Shown here: positions 35,815-45,565 of the stretch, one piece after another
Numbering within the stretch: the first letter of the stretch is position 1
Layout of the letters: each line of letters begins with the position of its first letter
Assembly (NCBI GenBank): GCA_017651515.1
Contig: JAGCCU010000035.1
Span: 38,711-102,710, forward strand
From: Muribaculaceae bacterium
GTDB taxonomy: Bacteria > Bacteroidota > Bacteroidia > Bacteroidales > Muribaculaceae
DNA: 64,000 bases
Direction of reading: 5' to 3'
Translations under genes and position numbers: made by a program
Notes under the pieces: generated by a model
Told to the model about the DNA's origin: nothing
Database searches by the model: none
The model's input: the letters and a program-made list of their open reading frames with translations, nothing else

Positions 35815-36686
35815 ATCAGATAAAAAACATACTAATAACAGGTGCAAACGGACAATTGGGCCGTGAATTGCTCGACCTGCTCTCCAGCAAGGATCAGTAT
35901 AACGTAATTCCTACCGATGTTGCGGAGCTTGACATCACCAACAGCGATGCCGTAGATAGTTTCATTAATGAAAACGCTGTTGACTACATTGTCAATTGCG
36001 CTGCATATACTGCCGTTGACCGCGCCGAAGCCGATGAAGCTACTGCCAAGATCATCAATGCCGATGCTGTGGGCAACCTTGCATGTGCAGCAAACCGCAA
36101 GGGCGCAAGAATGGTGCATATCAGCACCGATTACGTGTTTGACGGCGAGAACTGTCGCCCCTACTGTGAAAACGATTCTGTAAATCCCGTCTCGGCTTAC
36201 GGACGCACCAAACTAGCCGGTGAACACGAATTGATGACAGCCACAAACGGTAACGGCATCATAATCCGCACTGCCTGGCTTTATTCGCCCCATGGCAAGA
36301 ACTTCGTCAAGACGATGATGGAACTTGGACGTTCACGCGAGCAGCTGAAGGTAGTATTCGACCAAGTGGGATCACCAACCTATGCCCGCGACCTCGCTGC
36401 AGCTATCATCGCAATCATTGATGCTTCTGAGTGGATGCCCGGCATCTATCACTATAGCAACGAAGGCGTTATTTCATGGTATGACTTCACCAAAGCCATC
36501 CACCGTCTAGCTGGCATTACCACTTGCAACGTGTACCCCTGCCACAGCTCCGACTACCTTACTCCAGCGCATCGTCCAAGCTATAGCGTACTCGACAAGA
36601 CTAAAATCAAGCAGACCTTCGGCATCACCGTTCCATATTGGGAAGACAGCCTGAAGCACTGCATATCACGACTTATGAACGAATAA
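35811..36686 (+). CDS. rmlD: dTDP-4-dehydrorhamnose reductase RmlD
   Basis: A 291-residue NAD(P)-dependent short-chain reductase that makes dTDP-L-rhamnose, the sugar donor for surface polysaccharides. It shows the Rossmann glycine motif [11 protein letters not shown] (about 11-21), [20 protein letters not shown] and the catalytic YGRTK Tyr/Lys pair. The other rml genes are not nearby, as is common when this gene sits outside the polysaccharide loci of Bacteroidales. It overlaps DUF4924 by 4 bp and precedes prfC by 4 bp. Confidence 0.94.
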   Translation: MNQIKNILITGANGQLGRELLDLLSSKDQYNVIPTDVAELDITNSDAVDSFINENAVDYIVNCAAYTAVDRAEADEATAKIINADAVGNLACAANRKGARMVHISTDYVFDGENCRPYCENDSVNPVSAYGRTKLAGEHELMTATNGNGIIIRTAWLYSPHGKNFVKTMMELGRSREQLKVVFDQVGSPTYARDLAAAIIAIIDASEWMPGIYHYSNEGVISWYDFTKAIHRLAGITTCNVYPCHSSDYLTPAHRPSYSVLDKTKIKQTFGITVPYWEDSLKHCISRLMNE

Positions 36687-36690
36687 CAAA

Positions 36691-38268
36691 ATGGCTTTTA
36701 CCAACGAAATATCACGACGACGCACTTTTGCCATCATTTCCCACCCCGATGCCGGCAAGACTACTCTTACTGAAAAGCTGCTGCTCTTCGGTGGCGCAAT
36801 CCATGTGGCAGGAGCCGTCAAAAGCAATAAGATAAAGAAAACCGCCACCAGCGACTGGATGGAAATCGAGAAACAACGTGGCATCTCGGTAGCAACATCA
36901 GTAATGGGTTTCAACTATGGTGACTACAAGATCAACATCCTCGACACCCCTGGCCACCAGGACTTTGCCGAAGATACCTATCGCACCCTAACCGCTGTTG
37001 ACAGCGTAATCATCGTGGTGGACGTGGCAAAAGGCGTGGAAACGCAGACGCGCAAACTCATGGAGGTGTGCCGTATGCGCAACACTCCGGTAATCATATT
37101 CGTCAACAAGCTCGACCGAGAGGGACGCGATCCTTTTGACATTCTCGATGAACTCGAGAAAGAACTTCAAATCAGCGTACGACCACTTAGCTGGCCCATA
37201 AATATGGGCATGAAATTTAAAGGCGTGTACAACATCTATGAGCACACGTTAAACCTGTTCAAACCCGACAAACAGCACGTGACTGACCGCATGGAGATTA
37301 ACGACATCAACGACCCTGCAATCGACGAGGCTGTTGGCGAAGATGATGCCGCACAACTCCGTGCCGACATCGAACTGATTGACGGTGTTTATCCAGAATT
37401 TGAAGTGCAGGACTACTTAGACGCTCAAGTGGCACCGGTATTCTTCGGCTCGGCATTGAATACCTTTGGCGTGAAAGAGTTGCTCGACTGTTTCGTTCGT
37501 ATCGCACCATCACCTCGCCCCGTCCAAGCAATAGAGCGCGAAGTTAAGCCTGAAGAAGACAAGTTCACAGGGTTCGTGTTCAAGATTCATGCGAACATGG
37601 ATCCCAACCACCGCAGCTGCATTGCCTTCGTGAAAGTGTGCAGCGGTGTGTTCCTGCGCGGTGAAAACTACAAACACGTGCGCAGTGGTAAGAGTTATCG
37701 TTTCTCGGCCCCAACAGCCTTCATGGCACAGAAAAAGGAAATCATCGATGAAGTATATCCAGGCGACATAGTGGGCCTACCCGACAACGGCATTTTCAAG
37801 ATTGGCGATACAATCACCGAGGGCGAAGACCTGCACTTCAAGGGTCTGCCCAGTTTCTCGCCCGAGATGTTCAAATATATCGAGAACAGCGACCCCATGA
37901 AGACCAAGCAGCTCAACAAGGGTATCGAGCAACTCATGGACGAAGGTGTGGCACAATTGTTCACCAACCAGTTTAACGGCCGCAAGATTATCGGCACCGT
38001 AGGACAGCTGCAGTTCGAGGTCATCCAGTACCGCTTGCTGCACGAATATGGTGCACAATGCCGCTGGGAGCCAATCAACCTTTACAAGGCCTGCTGGATA
38101 GAAAGTGATGACGAAGAGGCACTGGAAGCCTTCAAGAAACGCAAGCACCAGTTCATGGCACTCGACCGCGAAGGGCGCGACGTGTTCCTGGCCGACTCGG
38201 GCTACGTGCTCTCGATGGCACAGCAGGACTTCCCAAAAATCAAGTTCCATTTCACCAGCGAATTCTAA
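36691..38268 (+). CDS. prfC: Peptide chain release factor 3
   Basis: A 525-residue translational GTPase that recycles release factors 1 and 2 from the ribosome after termination. The G-domain motifs are visible: G1 [12 protein letters not shown], the switch region [10 protein letters not shown]3 DTPGHQDF and G4 NKLDRE. The 525-residue length fits RF3 rather than EF-G or TypA. It begins 4 bp after rmlD, within the conserved Crp-DUF4924-rmlD-prfC run. Confidence 0.95.
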   Translation: MAFTNEISRRRTFAIISHPDAGKTTLTEKLLLFGGAIHVAGAVKSNKIKKTATSDWMEIEKQRGISVATSVMGFNYGDYKINILDTPGHQDFAEDTYRTLTAVDSVIIVVDVAKGVETQTRKLMEVCRMRNTPVIIFVNKLDREGRDPFDILDELEKELQISVRPLSWPINMGMKFKGVYNIYEHTLNLFKPDKQHVTDRMEINDINDPAIDEAVGEDDAAQLRADIELIDGVYPEFEVQDYLDAQVAPVFFGSALNTFGVKELLDCFVRIAPSPRPVQAIEREVKPEEDKFTGFVFKIHANMDPNHRSCIAFVKVCSGVFLRGENYKHVRSGKSYRFSAPTAFMAQKKEIIDEVYPGDIVGLPDNGIFKIGDTITEGEDLHFKGLPSFSPEMFKYIENSDPMKTKQLNKGIEQLMDEGVAQLFTNQFNGRKIIGTVGQLQFEVIQYRLLHEYGAQCRWEPINLYKACWIESDDEEALEAFKKRKHQFMALDREGRDVFLADSGYVLSMAQQDFPKIKFHFTSEF

Positions 38269-38297
38269 ATCAAGTTTGAAAATTTAATATCAATATA

Positions 38298-39761
38298 ATG
38301 GAAAGACTAACTAAGCTATACAAGGAATACGTGGGCAGCGAGCCTACCGAAATCAAGTTGATGGACAAGGCCGGCTCCAACCGTAGCTACTACCGCCTCT
38401 CCGGCGCCAAGTCGATAGTGGGTGTAATAGGCGAATCACGCGAAGAAAACGATGCTTTCGTCTATATTGCAAAGCACTTCAAGGAGCAAGGGCTGTCGGT
38501 GCCTACCGTCTATGGCGTGAGCGATGACCACATGGCATACATCCAGGAAGACCTTGGTAACAAACCTGAAAACATCCTGTGGAACAAGATACGCCGCAGC
38601 AGCATAACTCATGCTTTCACCAGCGAGGAAAAGGATTTGTTACGTCGAGCCATGCGCGACCTGTGCGACATCCAGTTCCGCGGCACACAGAGGTTTGACT
38701 ACAGCAAGTGCTACCCTGCCGAGTGTTTCGACGAGCGTTCAATCAAATGGGATCTGAACTATTTCAAGTACTGTTTCCTGAAGGCCACTGGCATAATCTT
38801 CAACGAGAATAAGCTGGAGAATGATTTCGACCGACTTACACACGACCTGTTGGCAGTGCCCAGCAAGACGTTTATGTACCGCGACTTCCAGTCTCGCAAC
38901 GTGATGCTCGTAGGTGATGCCGACCATCCTGCCGACTGCCGACTGGCCTACATCGACTTCCAGGGTGGTCGCCGTGGCCCGTACTACTACGATGTGGCTT
39001 CGTTTGTGTGGCAATCACGCGCCAAGTATCCCGAAGACTTGAAAAAAGAACTCATCGAGGCCTATATGGAACAGCTCAAGCTCTATCAGCCCGACTTGGA
39101 CGAAAAGATCTTCCTCGACAACCTGCGAATGTTCGTGCTTTTCCGCACGCTACAGGTGCTGGGTGCCTACGGTTTCCGCGGCTACTTCGAGAAGAAGCCC
39201 GACTTCATGAAAAACAGTATCGTGCCGGCAATTGCCAACCTGCGCCGACTGGTAACAGCCACATCTTTCGACAAGTATCCCTATTTGAGTGAAATCATCA
39301 ACGAACTGGTGAACATGAAGGACTTCACTAGCGAGGAGAAATCACTCACCGTGAGGGTGATGAGCTTCGCATATAAGAAAGGCATTCCACACGACCCGTC
39401 TGGTAACGGTGGTGGCTTTGTGTTCGACTGCCGCGCACTTAATAACCCTGGAAAATACGACAAATACAAAGCATTCACAGGACTTGACGACAACGTGATC
39501 AAGTTCCTCCAGAAGGAGAGTACCATCGACCAGTGGCTCGAACACGTTTATGCACTGGTAGATGAGTCGGTAGAGCGTTACAAGAAACGCAACTTCACCG
39601 ACCTGATGGTATGCTTCGGCTGTACGGGAGGCCAGCACCGTTCGGTATATGCCGCACAGCACCTTGCCGAGCACATCAACAAGAAATTCAACGTGCGCGT
39701 CGAACTGTCGCACCGTGAGCAATCGGGACATGACCGCACTTTTAACCCCGTTCAGGAATGA
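38298..39761 (+). CDS. amgK: AmgK-like amino-sugar kinase fused to a RapZ C-terminal domain
   Basis: A 487-residue two-domain protein. The N-terminal part (about 1-340) is an aminoglycoside-phosphotransferase-fold kinase with the Brenner-type loop YRDFQSRN and metal site YIDFQGGRRGPYYYD, closely resembling AmgK, the anomeric MurNAc/GlcNAc kinase of Pseudomonas peptidoglycan recycling. The C-terminal part (about 352-487) is a RapZ C-terminal domain with FVFDCRALNNPG, TGLD and the GCTGGQHRSV signature; in E. coli RapZ this domain binds glucosamine-6-phosphate. The gene overlaps the MurU-like gene by 4 bp, which fits a kinase plus uridylyltransferase pair for cell-wall sugar recycling. The RapZ part could make the kinase respond to amino-sugar levels; that is inference. 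Confidence 0.82.
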   Translation: MERLTKLYKEYVGSEPTEIKLMDKAGSNRSYYRLSGAKSIVGVIGESREENDAFVYIAKHFKEQGLSVPTVYGVSDDHMAYIQEDLGNKPENILWNKIRRSSITHAFTSEEKDLLRRAMRDLCDIQFRGTQRFDYSKCYPAECFDERSIKWDLNYFKYCFLKATGIIFNENKLENDFDRLTHDLLAVPSKTFMYRDFQSRNVMLVGDADHPADCRLAYIDFQGGRRGPYYYDVASFVWQSRAKYPEDLKKELIEAYMEQLKLYQPDLDEKIFLDNLRMFVLFRTLQVLGAYGFRGYFEKKPDFMKNSIVPAIANLRRLVTATSFDKYPYLSEIINELVNMKDFTSEEKSLTVRVMSFAYKKGIPHDPSGNGGGFVFDCRALNNPGKYDKYKAFTGLDDNVIKFLQKESTIDQWLEHVYALVDESVERYKKRNFTDLMVCFGCTGGQHRSVYAAQHLAEHINKKFNVRVELSHREQSGHDRTFNPVQE

Positions 39762-40513
39762 AAGCCCTGATTTTTGCCGCCGGACTGGGTACACGCTTGC
39801 GCCCGCTCACCAACGACCGTCCTAAGGCTCTCGTTGAGGTGGCAGGTATGACCATGCTTGAACGGGTCATCCGTCGCGTGGCCGATGCAGGCTTCGACGA
39901 CATCACCGTCAACATCCACCATTTCGGGCAGAAGATCATCGATTTCCTCGAAGAACACGACAACTTCGGATTGGACATTCATATCAGTGACGAGCGTGAC
40001 TTGGTGTTGGAGACCGGTGGTGGCATCCTCAAAGCACGGCAGTGGCTCGATGGTGACGAACCATTCCTCGTGCATAATGCCGACATCCTCACCGACTTTG
40101 ACCTGCGCGCCATGTACGACCATCACTGCAACAGCGATGCATTGGCAACGCTGTTGGTGAAAGAGCGCGTCACGCAACGCTACTTCGTCTTTGACGATGC
40201 CATGCGACTGCAAGGCTGGATCAACAAGAAAACCGGCGAGACACGACCCGAAGGTTTCATCCACAATCCCGAAACGATGATTGAACGAGCATTCGGAGGG
40301 GTGCACGTCATTTCGCCAACCGTTTTCCCGCTGCTTGAAAAAGAAGCCAAGAAAGTAGGCCCCGTATTTTCTACAACTCCATTCTACGTTGATGTGTGCC
40401 GCGAACAGCTCATCAATGGTTACGAACCTTCGGAACCCTACAGTTGGTTCGACGTCGGTAAGCCCGAAACCCTCGCCCAAGCCGTAGAAGCCCTTAGCCA
40501 ACACAAGGCTTGA
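39758..40513 (+). CDS. murU: Nucleotidyltransferase, MurU-like (MurNAc-1-phosphate uridylyltransferase)
   Basis: A 251-residue sugar nucleotidyltransferase with the signature AAGLGTRLRPLTNDRPKALV at the N-terminus, VLETGGGILKARQWL, and the metal site VHNADIL in place of the usual NGD. The size and the missing C-terminal extension fit MurU, which turns MurNAc-1-phosphate into UDP-MurNAc, rather than mannose-1-phosphate guanylyltransferase. The 4-bp overlap with the AmgK-like kinase gene strongly supports this choice. A sugar other than MurNAc remains possible. Confidence 0.82.
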   Translation: MKALIFAAGLGTRLRPLTNDRPKALVEVAGMTMLERVIRRVADAGFDDITVNIHHFGQKIIDFLEEHDNFGLDIHISDERDLVLETGGGILKARQWLDGDEPFLVHNADILTDFDLRAMYDHHCNSDALATLLVKERVTQRYFVFDDAMRLQGWINKKTGETRPEGFIHNPETMIERAFGGVHVISPTVFPLLEKEAKKVGPVFSTTPFYVDVCREQLINGYEPSEPYSWFDVGKPETLAQAVEALSQHKA

Positions 40514-40545
40514 CCAAGTCAAGCCACACAAAACCGACAACGGAA

Positions 40546-41585
40546 ATGGACTGGCCAACATTTGAAAAGCAGCGGAAATATGCTGGTGCGACCGTGCCGT
40601 CTATGCTACGCCGATGCATCGGGCATGATTATTGCAGCCGAAGCATTTACATGGTGACCATGGTGACAGAAGGGCGACGACGGCTTTTCGGCGAAGTGAT
40701 TGGCTGCAGTGAAGTCCCTATGGGTGACAAAGACGCACCACGCATGGTGCCTTCTCAAATCGGCGAAGCAGTAAAACAAGAATTTCTGAATATTCCACTA
40801 TATTACCCACAAATTGAAATAATTGCTGTGCAAATGATGCCAGACCATTTTTGCATGGCATTATTTACGTACACGAAAGACTCCCTCGGCCGCTTGGACA
40901 TGTCATAAAAGGATTCAAGACTGGATGTAACCGTCATTATCGAGAACTTATCCTCGGCTTAAGTAGCAAGAAAGAAACAATAATGGGTAGTGAGACAGTT
41001 TCGTATGTTGCGACTGAGCCGCAACCATCAGGCATGTTATTCGCAAAAGGCTTCAATGACCGATTGTTGCGACAGCAAGGTCAATTAGAACGATGGATTT
41101 CTTATCTGCATGATAACCCTCGAAGATTGATAGTAAAACGTGAATACCCAGACCTTTTCCGCGTGCGGTTTGGACTTGAAGTAGCAGGCCAGCAATATGC
41201 TGCCATAGGCAACCAATTCCTGCTTTCATATCCAAATAGAATTCAAGTGCAGTGCTCACGGTCACTTACCGAACAAGAAATCAAGACAAGCGTTGATGAT
41301 GCTTTACAAGCAGCAAGACAAGGTTCAGTGTTAGTCTCACCTGCCATCTCCCCTGGTGAGCAAGCAATCATGCGCGCAGCTCTTGATGCCAAATTTCCAC
41401 TGATTTTCATTACAGCTTGGGGATTCAACACCTTTTCAAAGCCAGAACACCAGTTTTACAACGCATGTGCAGAAGGACGACTATTACTACTCGCTCCATG
41501 GAAACACAATAACAGACGCATCCAACTAACTCGTGAGATGTGTATGTCCCTTAACGATATGACTCAAGCTATCTGCAATAATTGA
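40546..41585 (+). pseudogene. RAYT-like Y1 (HUH) transposase fused to a DprA/SLOG-like domain, frameshifted
   Basis: Two overlapping frames belong to one gene. Frame A (40546-40908, start MDWPTFEKQRKYAG) encodes the N-terminal half of a REP-associated tyrosine transposase, up to QMMPDHF; frame B (in frame from 40851 to 41585) continues with HGIIYVHERLPRPLGHVIK, GFNDRLLRQQGQLE (like the RAYT GW-x-DH region) and YLHDNPRR (the likely catalytic Tyr region). The break lies in CATTTTTGCATGGC at 40846-40859, exactly where the metal-binding HUH motif HFH should be; deleting TG (40852-40853) would restore HFHGI. The last 110 residues (SVLVSPAISPGEQAIMRAAL, ITAWGFN, AEGRLLLLAP) look like a DprA/SLOG Rossmann domain. 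It starts 32 bp after murU. It could be inactive or a sequencing artefact. Confidence 0.68.
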
Positions 41586-41597
41586 CGATACTGAAAA

Positions 41598-43121
41598 CTA
41601 ATTCAGTTCGTGGAAACCGTCAATGGCATCACCCAGACCTGTAGGAATGTCCTCCTCTTCGAGCATGTCGTCAAAGGCTTTAGGACCTTTGATACCACAT
41701 AAAGCTTGCAGCAGAGCCAATGCGGCCGGCATATCGGCCGTCGTTGTGAACAAGCCTCTTCCATTTATCATGTCGGTGAGGCCGAAGTGCAGGTCAGCAT
41801 GGTCATTGCCAACTCGGGCGCGCATAGCCACTGCAAACGGGTTTTCATCGAATACCTTCACCAGACTCGCATCATCGCTGGCATTTGCCTCGGTCTGCTC
41901 GTAATTCAACATCTTCAGGTAGAACACGCTACCAGTTGAACCCACGCGAATCATTTTATTGTCATACTGATAGACAAACTCATTGTCATACAATTCCGGT
42001 GCCTGTCCCAATGCCAGGGCAAACTTGCCAATTGTATTGACTATGTCATCTGGGTTGATGCTACGGGCTGCAATCACTGCGTTCCATTCTCCTTCGAGAT
42101 GCGGGTCACTGGCCAGTCCCACTGCTACGGGTCCGTCGATTGTGGCAAGCATTTTAGCCAAATCAATGCTACCTATGTATGGCAAATTAGCAAATGCCTT
42201 GAGCAACTGCTTGATTTGTGCCAGTTGAGTAAACTGTTCACCGTTCACGCTCATTGCCATGATGTAGTCCATTGAGTTGGGTATAATCTTCAAGAACTCA
42301 GCATCAGGCTTAGCCATCATGGTGTTCATCAGTTTCAGATAGTCGCTGTTTGCATCGGCAATAAAGTGTGTATTCATGGAAACGCTATCGTCTTCCATCT
42401 TTATGGCACAAGTCACAGCCTTGATGTCGCTCTCGGTAAACACCTCCACCAGCGGCATTCGCTGTGCAATGTCTTTATAGGTCTTGCTGCGCTTGAGCAG
42501 TGCTCTGATGCCTTCAAGTTGGAAATAGGCATTCACAGCTCCATCGGCATCGATACATTCCTTTACTTCGTTGACTTCAGTGATGTTACGTGATTTGCCC
42601 TGCATGATGATACTGGCGGCATGTGCCACCTTCTCACGTTCCAAGGCCTTATTCACCATTCCGATGAAAAGAGTCTTATTATTGATGGCATAGAAAAGAT
42701 CTTCCACATAGATACAGTCTAAGCCTTCTACCGTTGTGAAATCTGAACCTGCACGTTGAGCAATGGTCTTTTTAGCAGCGGATTCATCAGCGAGTGGCAC
42801 CAGCAATACACGACCGAATGTCTTTAATGTGAAGAACGCATAGGCCTTACTCTTAGTATCGATTCCCATTACTGGCAGATCGGTAAGCAACTGGCACAAC
42901 GGAGCAGCATCGTTCTCGTCGATAACCGCTTGCAAACCGGCTGGCAGCACGATGCGGTCGCCGTCTTGCAACTGAGCCTTCTTCAGTATCTCGGGCATAT
43001 TGATGCTAACCACACCGGTAGCATCGGCAGGTATCATCTGCTCAAGGTTTTCATTCACATTACTGCACGCTGTAGTCAACAACAACGACAACAGTGTGAC
43101 CAGCAAATATAACTTTTTCAT
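41598..43121 (-). CDS. DUF4836 family lipoprotein
   Basis: A 507-residue lipoprotein (MKKLYLLVTLLSLLLTTAC, lipobox LTTAC, Cys19) whose long body with the N-terminal MIPADATGVVSINMPEILKK matches the DUF4836 family, common in Bacteroidota and of unknown function. It probably lies on the periplasmic side of a membrane or on the cell surface. A minus-strand -7 box TAACTTTG is seen at 43150-43143, about 22 bp upstream of the start codon. It is convergent with the RAYT-like gene. Confidence 0.85.
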   Translation of the reverse strand: MKKLYLLVTLLSLLLTTACSNVNENLEQMIPADATGVVSINMPEILKKAQLQDGDRIVLPAGLQAVIDENDAAPLCQLLTDLPVMGIDTKSKAYAFFTLKTFGRVLLVPLADESAAKKTIAQRAGSDFTTVEGLDCIYVEDLFYAINNKTLFIGMVNKALEREKVAHAASIIMQGKSRNITEVNEVKECIDADGAVNAYFQLEGIRALLKRSKTYKDIAQRMPLVEVFTESDIKAVTCAIKMEDDSVSMNTHFIADANSDYLKLMNTMMAKPDAEFLKIIPNSMDYIMAMSVNGEQFTQLAQIKQLLKAFANLPYIGSIDLAKMLATIDGPVAVGLASDPHLEGEWNAVIAARSINPDDIVNTIGKFALALGQAPELYDNEFVYQYDNKMIRVGSTGSVFYLKMLNYEQTEANASDDASLVKVFDENPFAVAMRARVGNDHADLHFGLTDMINGRGLFTTTADMPAALALLQALCGIKGPKAFDDMLEEEDIPTGLGDAIDGFHELN

Positions 43122-43298
43122 CTTAATAAAACATTTGAGCTACAAAGTTAGTATTTATATAAAAACTAATCGCAAAAGAAGACGCTATATTTTTCAACAA
43201 TATTGCAAAAAAGTTACACCATATGTTTTACAACACAATGTTTGCCGGTCTGATTAAAATTTAACACTATATAATACTGATGAGTTAGATATTATTTG

Positions 43299-43306
43299 TA
43301 ACTTTG
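43299..43306 (+). promoter_or_regulatory. -7 box upstream of the polyamine operon
   Basis: TAACTTTG, 55 bp before the start of the small gene at 43362, matches the Bacteroidota consensus. No convincing -33 TTG is found. Confidence 0.5.
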
Positions 43307-43361
43307 TGAGTGAAAAATTTCCTGTTGGCTTAGGCCGATTTAGGGTTAATATCTTGACATC

Positions 43362-43595
43362 ATGAACGACATTTCTGAAATACTGCGGGCGCTGCTTGAC
43401 AAGCACAGCAATACTCGGGAATTGGATGACGAGTTTCAAGACATGCTGCGTTATGATGACCAGTTAAAGAGTGACTATGCAGCATGGTGCGAAGAGCGTG
43501 GCTACAAGAAGAGCAACGGCTATCGCGAATTTGTGAACGAGATTGTGGAGTCGCAAGACTCGGTGTGGGACAACTATCTGGAATTTGACAGTTAA
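43362..43595 (+). CDS. Small conserved-type protein, 77 aa, unknown
   Basis: A 77-residue, acidic, helix-rich protein (MNDISEILRALLDKHSNTRE...) without signal peptide or membrane segment. The motif YAAWCEERGYKKSNGYREF and the C-terminal WDNYLEFDS look like a defined small domain. It has a -7 box upstream and lies 26 bp before aguA, so it is probably co-transcribed with the putrescine genes. No function can be assigned. Confidence 0.7.
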   Translation: MNDISEILRALLDKHSNTRELDDEFQDMLRYDDQLKSDYAAWCEERGYKKSNGYREFVNEIVESQDSVWDNYLEFDS

Positions 43596-43621
43596 CTCTC
43601 CCCATTTGAGCCTATTTCCAC

Positions 43622-44650
43622 ATGACCGGACGAACGTTTATTGCCGAGTGGGAGCCTCAACAGGCTGTCATGATTGCTTGGCCCCATGCAGGCACCGACT
43701 GGGCTTCGATGCTCGGCCGTGTGCAAGAATGTTACCGCCGTATTGCCTCGGCCATCGCTGAAGACGAACCCCTTATTATAGTTACCCCTGAACCTGATGT
43801 CGTGCGACAGCAACTCGCACACATCGACAATAGTCGCCTGACCATCGTGCAATGTGACACCGACGACACCTGGACGCGCGACTACGGCCCACTGGCCACA
43901 CTCACTACCGACGGCATTAAATTGCTCGATTTCACTTTCAACGCCTGGGGAATGAAGTTTGCCGCAAGCCACGATAATCTGGTAACAAACAATCTTGCAA
44001 AACAAGGCATCTTTCCCTACTCCATAGAGAATCATCGCGACATGGTGCTAGAAGGCGGATCAATAGAGTGTGACGGCAATGGCACGATAATGACTACCGC
44101 CGAGTGTCTGCTCTCCCCAAATCGAAACGCGGCGTGGAACAAGATACGCATCGAGCAGGAACTGTGCCACCGATTAGGAGCAAGACAAATACTATGGCTG
44201 GAGCACGGCTTCGTGCCTGGTGATGACACCGACAGCCACATCGACACCATCGCCCGTTTTGCCCCTGGCGGCGTTATTCTGCACACTACCGCACACGAAA
44301 GCTCAAAGGAGTATGCCGAAATGCAACTGATGATCAAGCAACTTGCTTCCTTTACCGATGCCGACGGTAATCCCTATAGGCTCGTAGCGCTGCCCGCACC
44401 ACCGGTCCTCACCGACGAAGACGGACAGCGCATGCCGGCCACTTACGCCAACTTCCTAATCACAAACCACAGCGTGCTCGTACCAACCTACGGCAACCCA
44501 GAGACCGATGCCGAGGCTCTGCGCATCATACAAGGCGTATTTACCGACCGCAAAGCCATAGGCATCGACTGCCTGCCACTCATTGAGCAACACGGTTCGC
44601 TGCACTGCGCCACAATGCAGATTCCCAGACAACTTCATAACATCAAATAA
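43622..44650 (+). CDS. aguA: Agmatine deiminase AguA
   Basis: Converts agmatine to N-carbamoylputrescine and ammonia. The 342-residue pentein-fold enzyme has the catalytic residues: DTWTRDYGP near residue 81, EGGSIE, the His in DDTDSHIDT near residue 203 and the nucleophilic Cys in GSLHCATMQIP near residue 331. It is followed 12 bp downstream by the gene for the next step. Together they give the ADI route from arginine-derived agmatine to putrescine. Confidence 0.94.
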   Translation: MTGRTFIAEWEPQQAVMIAWPHAGTDWASMLGRVQECYRRIASAIAEDEPLIIVTPEPDVVRQQLAHIDNSRLTIVQCDTDDTWTRDYGPLATLTTDGIKLLDFTFNAWGMKFAASHDNLVTNNLAKQGIFPYSIENHRDMVLEGGSIECDGNGTIMTTAECLLSPNRNAAWNKIRIEQELCHRLGARQILWLEHGFVPGDDTDSHIDTIARFAPGGVILHTTAHESSKEYAEMQLMIKQLASFTDADGNPYRLVALPAPPVLTDEDGQRMPATYANFLITNHSVLVPTYGNPETDAEALRIIQGVFTDRKAIGIDCLPLIEQHGSLHCATMQIPRQLHNIK

Positions 44651-44662
44651 AATCCAACTTCA

Positions 44663-45541
44663 ATGAAAATAGGAATCATTCAACAACACAATACCACCGA
44701 TTGCAACGACAACCGCCAGCGACTGATTGGTAAAATAAAGCAGCTGGCTGCACAAGGAGCGCAACTGATAGTACTGCAGGAACTGCATGACTCGCTTTAT
44801 TTCTGCCAGGTGGAGAGCGTTGACAACTTTGACCTTGCCGTTACAATCCCCAGTGACATCACTGCCGCATACTCACAGGTGGCTGCCGAGTGTGGCATCG
44901 TGCTGGTGACCTCGCTCTTTGAGAAGCGTTCCACAGGATTATACCACAACACTGCGGTCGTATTTGATACTGACGGCTCAGTTGCCGGACGCTACCGCAA
45001 AATGCACATCCCCGACGACCCCGCCTACTACGAAAAATTTTATTTCACCCCAGGCGACATAGGATTTAAGCCTATCGATACTTCACTCGGACGACTTGGC
45101 GTGCTGGTATGCTGGGACCAGTGGTATCCCGAAGCAGCACGACTGATGGCTCTGCAAGGCGCAAAAATGCTCATATATCCAACTGCCATAGGATACGAGA
45201 GCAGCGACACCCCAGCCGAGCAACTGCGCCAGCGCGATGCGTGGATAACCGTGCAGCGAGGACACGCTGTGGCAAACGGGCTACCGGTGGTAACCGTCAA
45301 CCGCGTAGGGCACGAGCCTGATCCATCGGGCATGACTCGCGGCATCCAGTTCTGGGGCAGCAGCTTCGTGACTGGGCCACAGGGAGAAATCCAGTACTCT
45401 GCTCCTACCGATGCCGAAGCCGAACAAATCATCGATGTGGACATGAAGCGCAGCGAGAACGTGCGACGCTGGTGGCCGTTCCTGCGTGACCGACGCATCG
45501 ACCATTACGACGGTCTCACAAAGCGTTTCCTCGACGAATAA
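44663..45541 (+). CDS. aguB: N-carbamoylputrescine amidase AguB
   Basis: A 292-residue nitrilase-superfamily enzyme that hydrolyses N-carbamoylputrescine to putrescine, CO2 and ammonia. The Glu-Lys-Cys triad is visible in VLQELHDSLY (Glu about 34), YRKMHIPDD (Lys about 113) and LVCWDQWYPE (Cys about 150). The pairing with aguA makes this substrate far more likely than other amides. A MATE exporter gene follows after 24 bp. Confidence 0.94.
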   Translation: MKIGIIQQHNTTDCNDNRQRLIGKIKQLAAQGAQLIVLQELHDSLYFCQVESVDNFDLAVTIPSDITAAYSQVAAECGIVLVTSLFEKRSTGLYHNTAVVFDTDGSVAGRYRKMHIPDDPAYYEKFYFTPGDIGFKPIDTSLGRLGVLVCWDQWYPEAARLMALQGAKMLIYPTAIGYESSDTPAEQLRQRDAWITVQRGHAVANGLPVVTVNRVGHEPDPSGMTRGIQFWGSSFVTGPQGEIQYSAPTDAEAEQIIDVDMKRSENVRRWWPFLRDRRIDHYDGLTKRFLDE

Positions 45542-45565
45542 CGCCTAACTTGACCCACGACAGCC

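Noticed and set aside
40840-40860. Programmed -1 frameshifting in the RAYT-like gene
   Set aside because: The T-run does not form a proper slippery heptamer in the zero frame, and a -1 shift would give HFLH rather than the HUH motif; mutation or sequence error is more likely.
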